Made by a program: the position numbers and the translations under genes
NCBI RefSeq assembly: GCF_900604335.1
Contig: NZ_UWOD01000001.1
Coordinates: 310,001-374,000 of the forward strand
Direction: 5' to 3'
From: Intestinibacillus sp. Marseille-P6563
Lineage (GTDB): Bacteria > Bacillota > Clostridia > Oscillospirales > Butyricicoccaceae
Length of the DNA: 64,000 nt
The notes under the pieces: generated by a model
Seen by the model: the letters and a program-made list of their open reading frames with translations, nothing else
Databases searched by the model: none
Told to the model about the DNA's origin: nothing
Shown here: in pieces, positions 59,287 to 64,000 of the stretch
Position numbering within the stretch: position 1 is the stretch's first letter
How the letters are laid out: each line of letters begins with the position of its first letter

Positions 59287-59342
59287 TGTTCATCATATGA
59301 ACACCGTTTCTCCCCCAAAGTCTCCAAAATCCCGTCTATAAT
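59287..59342 (+). promoter_or_regulatory. Promoter region of the two-component system with a dyad
   Basis: TATAAT at 59337-59342 is a clear -10, with no good -35 at 17 bases. About 35 bases upstream is the dyad TGTTCAT-CAT-ATGAACA (59287-59303). A weak -35 plus an upstream dyad fits activation by the response regulator itself. Confidence 0.45.
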
Positions 59343-59404
59343 AAAAGAAAAACCAGCGGACCCAAGCGCTGGTCGGAAAACTCCAAGGAAAGGGCTGGAT
59401 TTTT

Positions 59405-60073
59405 TTGCGATTTCTTCTTGCTGAGGACGAACGCTCTCTTTCCCGGGCGCTCGTCGCAATTCTCCAAAGGGACGGTTACATTGTCGATACCGCGTACGAT
59501 GGCGAACAAGCACTCACTCTCTTATCCACCGGCAACTATGACGGTGTGGTTTTGGATATTATGATGCCCAAATTGGATGGCATCCAGGTTTTAAAGCATC
59601 TGCGGGACAGAGGCGACCGCACCCCGGTCCTGCTGCTAACCGCCAAATCGGAAATCGACGATAAGGTGCTGGGGCTGGACAGCGGCGCCAACGATTATTT
59701 GACCAAACCGTTCTCTACCCGTGAACTTTTGGCGCGGGTACGCGCCATGACGCGCGGGCAGTCTGCTTCCAACGATTCGGTTTTGCAGTTTGGCAACATT
59801 TCACTCGACCGCACGACCTTTTCCCTCTCCTCCCCGACCGGAAGCTTTCGGCTGGCCAACAAGGAATTTGCCATGCTGGAATTGCTGCTTTGCAACGCAG
59901 GCCATCCGATCACATCCCAACGCTTTTTAGAGCGCGTATGGCAGGAAGATGCCGAAGCGGAGGTCGTTTTGATTTACATTTCCTATCTTCAGAAAAAACT
60001 GGACGCTTTGCATGCTGATGTATGTATTCAGGCCACCGAGCCGGACAGCTATATTTTGGAGGGCTGCCCATGA
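59405..60073 (+). CDS. OmpR-family response regulator
   Basis: The 222-residue protein has a receiver domain (acidic AEDE, phospho-acceptor D51 in VVLDIMMPKLDG, K in NDYLTKPF) and a winged-helix output (RLANKEFAMLELLLCNAGHPITSQRFLERVW). I accept the TTG start at 59405 because the conserved FLLAEDE begins right after it and AGGAAAGGG lies about 11 bases upstream; no ATG is available before the domain. The histidine kinase overlaps its stop. Confidence 0.92.
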   Translation: MRFLLAEDERSLSRALVAILQRDGYIVDTAYDGEQALTLLSTGNYDGVVLDIMMPKLDGIQVLKHLRDRGDRTPVLLLTAKSEIDDKVLGLDSGANDYLTKPFSTRELLARVRAMTRGQSASNDSVLQFGNISLDRTTFSLSSPTGSFRLANKEFAMLELLLCNAGHPITSQRFLERVWQEDAEAEVVLIYISYLQKKLDALHADVCIQATEPDSYILEGCP

Positions 60074-61296
60074 TCAAAAAGCTGCGGATCAAACTCATCT
60101 TGGCATCCATGTTTTCACTGGTTGTAGTCTTATTTGTGATCGTCGGCGGCATCAATATATTGAACATTTTTCAAGTAATCCAAAGAGCAGATATGGTGCT
60201 GGATATTTTGGAAACCCATGAAGGGCAGCTCCCGAAACTCAGCAACTTATTAGACGAAGAGGGAGATCCCGCCTATACTTCTCCGGAAATCCCCTATGAA
60301 TCGCGCTATTTTTCAGTGCTGCTCACCGAAGATGGAGTCGCATTGGCGACAGATACTGAGCAGATTGTCGCAATCGACCGTGAAGATGCCATTGACTTTG
60401 CACAGGATGTCTTGGTGCTCGGCAAGGAACGAGGATTTGTAAACGATTACCGCTATACGGTCCGCGAAGAAAGCAATGGTATCCGTATCATTTTTCTCGA
60501 CTGTGGCCGCTGGCTTGATACCTGCCGGGGCTTCCTGCTTTCCAGTCTGTGCATTTCCCTGCTGGGCTTGGCGGCGGTTTTGGTACTCATCACCCTGCTT
60601 TCCAGCCGCATTGTCAAGCCGGTATCCGATAGTTACGAAAAACAAAAACGATTCATCACCGATGCCGGACATGAAATAAAAACCCCGCTTGCGATCATCG
60701 ATGCCGATGCCGGTCTGATCGAAAGTGAAAGTGGAAAAAGTGAATGGCTGGATGATATTCAACTGCAAGTCCGCCGCCTGACCGAGCTGACCAACGACCT
60801 GATCTATCTGGCCAAAATGGAGGAGTCCCACGATCAACTGATTTTGATCGATTTTCCCATTTCTGATCTGGTCGAGGAGTCGGTACGTTCGTTCCAGGCT
60901 TTGGCCAAAAAGCAGAACAAAACTTTTCGCAGCCAAATCCAGCCGCTGTTGTCGCTGCACGGAGATGCCAAATCGATCGGGCAGCTGATTTCCATCCTAC
61001 TGGATAATGCGGTCAAATATTCGGAAGAAAACGGAGAAATTGCCGTGCGTCTGGAAAAACAGGGCCGCACGATTCGGCTTTCGGTTTTCAATACCACACC
61101 GTCTATTGCCAAATCTGATTTGGACCATCTGTTTGATCGTTTTTACCGCACCGATAAATCCCGCAATTCACAGACCGGCGGCTATGGCATCGGGCTTTCC
61201 ATTGCCAGTGCTGTTGTGGCTGCCCATAAGGGAAAAATTGCGGCCAGTTCCAAGGACGGCAAATCGTTGGAGATCACCGTAACACTTCCCGCCTGA
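60070..61296 (+). CDS. Membrane sensor histidine kinase
   Basis: The 408-residue kinase has two membrane segments (about 10-32 and 154-177) around an outside domain of 120 residues. Then come the H-box FITDAGHEIKTPLA (H201), N-box ILLDNAVKYS, F-box and G-box (YGIGLSIASAVV). No HAMP domain is obvious. It starts in the stop of the response regulator (ATGA). The signal is unknown; the sensor part contains two acidic stretches. Confidence 0.92.
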   Translation: MIKKLRIKLILASMFSLVVVLFVIVGGINILNIFQVIQRADMVLDILETHEGQLPKLSNLLDEEGDPAYTSPEIPYESRYFSVLLTEDGVALATDTEQIVAIDREDAIDFAQDVLVLGKERGFVNDYRYTVREESNGIRIIFLDCGRWLDTCRGFLLSSLCISLLGLAAVLVLITLLSSRIVKPVSDSYEKQKRFITDAGHEIKTPLAIIDADAGLIESESGKSEWLDDIQLQVRRLTELTNDLIYLAKMEESHDQLILIDFPISDLVEESVRSFQALAKKQNKTFRSQIQPLLSLHGDAKSIGQLISILLDNAVKYSEENGEIAVRLEKQGRTIRLSVFNTTPSIAKSDLDHLFDRFYRTDKSRNSQTGGYGIGLSIASAVVAAHKGKIAASSKDGKSLEITVTLPA

Positions 61297-61318
61297 CAGA
61301 AAGGATACCCCATTTGCT

Positions 61319-61915
61319 ATGACATTTGAAGATTTCTATGGCCCAGCGCTTGAACGGCTGCAAGCCGCCGAACAACAACTGACCGATTGTGTGGCCCGTT
61401 TTCCAGATGACCGGGAAGGAACCGATTTGCATGCTGTCCTATACTGCAAATCGCGCATCAAGTCCCCGGACAGCATGATTCGAAAATTGGAACTGCACGA
61501 GCTGCCCACCGACTGCGACACCGCGCTGGCCGAAATGCACGACACGGTCGGTGTACGGGTCATCTGCTCTTTTGTCGATGACGTATACCGCGTCGCAGGC
61601 TGGCTGTCCCAGCAGCCTGAACTGCATGTGACCACCACCAAAGATTATATCGCCTATCCCAAGCCCAACGGCTACCGCAGCTTGCATCTGATTTTAGAAA
61701 TTGCCGACGGACCGGGAAAAGGCCTGTCGGCCGAAATCCAGCTGCGCACCATTGCCATCGATTTTTGGGCCAGCTTGGAGCATCAGATCAAATACAAACA
61801 TACGGTATCTCACGAAGCGCTGGTGCGGTCGGAACTCAAACGCTGCGCCGATGAAATTGCCTCGGTCGATCTGTCCATGCAAACCATCCGCGAACTACTC
61901 GCCCAGAGTTTTTAA
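61319..61915 (+). CDS. Small alarmone synthetase (RelA/SpoT domain, RelQ/YjbM-like)
   Basis: The enzyme makes (p)ppGpp from GTP or GDP and ATP. The 198-residue protein has only the synthetase domain: KSRIKSPDSMIRKL, DTVGVRVICSFVDDVYRV, YIAYPKPNGYRSLHLI, EIQLRTIAIDFWASLEHQIKYK, with a short helical C-terminus. No hydrolase or TGS domain is present. It starts 22 bases after the histidine kinase with AAAGGA upstream, so it is in that operon. Confidence 0.93.
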   Translation: MTFEDFYGPALERLQAAEQQLTDCVARFPDDREGTDLHAVLYCKSRIKSPDSMIRKLELHELPTDCDTALAEMHDTVGVRVICSFVDDVYRVAGWLSQQPELHVTTTKDYIAYPKPNGYRSLHLILEIADGPGKGLSAEIQLRTIAIDFWASLEHQIKYKHTVSHEALVRSELKRCADEIASVDLSMQTIRELLAQSF

Positions 61916-61919
61916 CTGG

Positions 61920-62789
61920 CTACGGCAAAAATGAAGATCCGGACGGGTCGATGAAGCCATTGCCAAAGACTTCATTGGTGTCCGCAATCATCACAAACGC
62001 CTCGGTATCGATATGATGCACCGCCGTACGAATTTTGTAGGCTTCCACCCGAGAACAGGCGCAAAACAAAATCTGCCGGGCTTCGCCGGTATAGCAGCCC
62101 ACAGCCGGACACATCGTAGAGCCTCGTCCGCACGCCTGATTGATATGTCGGGCCACCAGCGGTCCTTTGGCTGTGATGACCAGAATCAGGCGGCCTGCCC
62201 CAGCCCCGCGCAGCGCTTTGTCAATGACTAGTGAAGTAGCTGCGGTTGCAATCAGGCCATATAGTACCGCATCCACGCTGCCAAAGACCGGCCAGCCGAG
62301 CAGAATGATAATGACATCAACCGTCATCGTCACGGCGCCGACCGAAAGATGCGGATGCCTGGCTTTGATGGACAAGGTCAAAAAATCAGTCCCGCCCGAA
62401 GAAGAACCGCGGCGATAGAGCAGCGCCAGTGCCAGCCCTAAAAACACACCCGAATACAGTGCCGCCAGCAGCCGGTTACCCGTATACGGCGGGACGCGCA
62501 CAAACACAACATCCAAAAACAGCGTGCAAACGATCATGCTGCCCAGGGTTTTCTTTAAAAACCGGAATCCTAAAAACCGATAGCTAATCAGCATCAACGG
62601 CACATTGAGCACCAGCACAGTCAAGCCAATCGGCAGGCCCCAAAGATGATTGACAATCAACGCCAAACCGGATAAGCCGCCCGGTGCAAAGCCAGCCATT
62701 TTGGCAAAGGTATCGATACCTATGGCATACAACGCGCCGCTGATGCAATCCACCAGAAAATTCATCGCCCACACGCGAAAACGCTTCAT
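61920..62789 (-). CDS. YitT-family membrane protein
   Basis: The 289-residue protein has about five membrane helices (YitT domain: NFLVDCISGALYAIGIDTFAK, GGLSGLALIVNHLWGLPIG, SSSGGTDFLTLSI) and a C-terminal DUF2179 domain (ILVITAKGPLVARHINQACGRGSTM, YTGEARQILFCACSRVEAYKIR). The function of the family is unclear. I chose start 62789 behind GGAGGG. It is convergent with the alarmone synthetase, 4 bases apart. Confidence 0.88.
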   Translation of the reverse strand: MKRFRVWAMNFLVDCISGALYAIGIDTFAKMAGFAPGGLSGLALIVNHLWGLPIGLTVLVLNVPLMLISYRFLGFRFLKKTLGSMIVCTLFLDVVFVRVPPYTGNRLLAALYSGVFLGLALALLYRRGSSSGGTDFLTLSIKARHPHLSVGAVTMTVDVIIILLGWPVFGSVDAVLYGLIATAATSLVIDKALRGAGAGRLILVITAKGPLVARHINQACGRGSTMCPAVGCYTGEARQILFCACSRVEAYKIRTAVHHIDTEAFVMIADTNEVFGNGFIDPSGSSFLP

Positions 62790-62819
62790 CGTTTTTTCCC
62801 TCCTTTTCTCTCTCTCCGA

Positions 62820-62843
62820 AAGGCCACCCTCGCGGTGGCTTTT
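62820..62843 (-). other. Small hairpin in the yitT leader
   Basis: GCCACC and GGTGGC pair around 5 bases, extended by A-T pairs, 30 bases upstream of the YitT-family start. On the minus strand the tail is only CTTTCGG, so termination is doubtful. Confidence 0.4.
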
Positions 62844-62946
62844 CCTATGGCTTTCAGTTTGCCCCAGAAGCAACCGAACATACTGGGATTTGGCAAAACA
62901 GACAGGAAAGGAGCCAATCGTTTGATGATTTTGTGAAGTTTATGAT

Positions 62947-62975
62947 TTGTTGCCTGCGGGCAGGGCTGGTATAAT
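62947..62975 (+). promoter_or_regulatory. Promoter of the MATE transporter gene
   Basis: TTGTTG (62947-62952) and TATAAT (62970-62975) are 17 bases apart, 37 bases before the start at 63013. Confidence 0.65.
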
Positions 62976-63012
62976 GATAAATCGAGAGAAAAAACGGAAA
63001 GGACTCTGCATC

Positions 63013-64000
63013 ATGAAGGATCTCACCAAAGGTTCGCCAGTCCCCCTGATCCTGACGTTTACCATACCGGTCTTGCTGGGCAATCTGCTCCAGCTTCTGT
63101 ACAATTTGGCCGATACCCGCATCGTTGGATCGTTTTTAGGCGAACAGGCACTCGCCGCGGTTGGTGCCACCAACCCCTTAAACAATCTGCTGATCGGTCT
63201 GCTGGTTGGCCTGACCAATGGTTTTGCCATCCTGACGGCGCGCTGCTTTGGCGCCAAAGACCGGGACGGTGTGCGCCGGTCGATCGGCGCTATTTTTGTG
63301 CTGGCTGGTATCACAGCCATCGCGCTGACGGTCGTGGGACTGTGCCTTTTAAAACCCATCTTGCAATTGCTCAATACCCCGGCCGATTTGCTTGACCTGT
63401 CTATGGACTATTTCCGCGTTATTTTACTGGGTACCATTGCGACCATGTTTTATAATGTGTGCTCCACCGTATTGCGCGCAGTCGGCGACTCGATCACGCC
63501 CCTGTTGTTCCTGATGCTGTCAACGACCCTTAACGTTGGACTCGACCTGCTTTTTGTGGGCCCGCTCGGTCTAGGCGTTCCCGGTGCAGCCCTGGCAACC
63601 GTACTGGCACAGCTCGTTTCGGTTTTGCTTTGTCTGCTGGTTATGCGGCGGCGATTTGCGGAAATCTGGCCGAAAAAAGCCGATTTCCATGTTTCCGCTC
63701 AACTGGCTGGCCAGCTGTATGGTACCGGAGTTTCGATGGCGATGATGTATTGTTTGGTCAACATCGGCTCGGTCATCCTGCAAGGGGTCATCAATACGTT
63801 TGGTACCGACACCATTGTGGCGCATACGGCTGCCCGCCGATTGACCGAACTGTTTATGCTCGCCTTTTCGGCGTTTGGTGTCACCATGGCCACCTATTGC
63901 AGCCAGAATTTCGGAGCGCAAAAACCAGCCCGCATCCGGCGCGGCCTGCGGGCTACCCTGCTGATGGCTTGGAGTTTCTGCCTGATCGTTGTAGTGGTCA
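63013..64000 (+). CDS. MATE-family efflux transporter (N-terminal part, cut by window end)
   Basis: The first 329 residues are present. They hold MATE signatures (TKGSPVPLILTFTIPVLLGNLLQLLYNLADTRIVGSFLGEQALAAVGAT, GLTNGFAILTARCFGAKD, ATMFYNVCSTVLRAVGDSITPL) and about nine membrane helices. These transporters export drugs or metabolites with Na+ or H+. AAAGGA precedes the ATG. The substrate cannot be told. Confidence 0.92.
   Translation, partial: MKDLTKGSPVPLILTFTIPVLLGNLLQLLYNLADTRIVGSFLGEQALAAVGATNPLNNLLIGLLVGLTNGFAILTARCFGAKDRDGVRRSIGAIFVLAGITAIALTVVGLCLLKPILQLLNTPADLLDLSMDYFRVILLGTIATMFYNVCSTVLRAVGDSITPLLFLMLSTTLNVGLDLLFVGPLGLGVPGAALATVLAQLVSVLLCLLVMRRRFAEIWPKKADFHVSAQLAGQLYGTGVSMAMMYCLVNIGSVILQGVINTFGTDTIVAHTAARRLTELFMLAFSAFGVTMATYCSQNFGAQKPARIRRGLRATLLMAWSFCLIVVVV

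Noticed and set aside
1-64000. CRISPR array, rRNA or tRNA genes, riboswitches
   Set aside because: I saw no regularly spaced repeats, no rRNA-like sequence, no full tRNA cloverleaf, and no convincing riboswitch core in the leaders examined.

Overview
The window is chromosomal DNA from a Gram-positive, low-to-moderate GC Clostridia. A gut Oscillospirales organism of the Butyricicoccus/Agathobaculum kind fits best. This rests on gene content: Asp23 beside a FakA-like kinase, paired GlgC/GlgD, DnaD plus a DnaC-like loader, and tandem FeoA with a Cys-rich FeoB partner. No rRNA gene is present, so the taxon is inference.

Layout. 1-4416: ruvC-ruvA-ruvB (minus strand), lexA-recG (minus), and a lexA/asp23 divergent promoter region with two LexA-type boxes. 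4417-7161: asp23, fakA-like, pth. 7202-8468: an IS3-family insertion sequence. 8553-11512: small and accessory genes (a DUF-type small protein, a condensation/acetyltransferase-like enzyme, a 70-residue protein, a lipoprotein). 11525-29041: rumA/rlmD split by a mobilizable element of about 16.15 kb. 29074-35323: a DeoR regulator and a phosphonate cluster (phnX, Fe-dependent alcohol dehydrogenase, phnD-C-E-E). 35399-43971: the glycogen operon glgB-C-D-A-P (minus). 44342-47929: nifS-like, thiI, cinA (minus). 48127-49401: purA. 49552-52380: feoA-feoA-feoB and a Cys-rich partner, behind a DtxR/IdeR-like box. 52450-55568: glmU-prs-ymdB (minus). 55798-57759: dnaD and dnaC-like. 58099-61915: an SbcD-like phosphoesterase, then a two-component system with a small alarmone synthetase. 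61920-64000: a YitT-family membrane protein, and a MATE transporter cut by the window end.

The most striking feature is the element inside rumA. It carries a complete type I restriction-modification locus with an extra uncharacterised gene, a sigma factor, an XRE regulator, a CHC2 primase, a P4-type primase/helicase, a MobV relaxase, a RhuM protein and a large serine recombinase. A sequence closely matching pMV158-type MobV origins of transfer lies at 20404-20446. The likely crossover is a GAGACG shared in the same codon phase by rumA (12851-12856) and by the 3' end of the recombinase gene (29000-29005). Both genes encode V-E-T-(V/I)-V-L-L-S-K there. Excision would give RumA back a short native end (455 residues) and would move the 100-residue tail now on RumA onto the recombinase (651 residues). 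Integration therefore appears to swap C-termini between a host rRNA methyltransferase and the recombinase.

Other points of interest are a GlmU whose uridylyltransferase half has lost its signature motif, a phosphonate cluster that pairs PhnX with an Fe-ADH and has no local PhnW, a lysine-rich tail on GlgB, and a cinA terminator that overlaps the glgB promoter.
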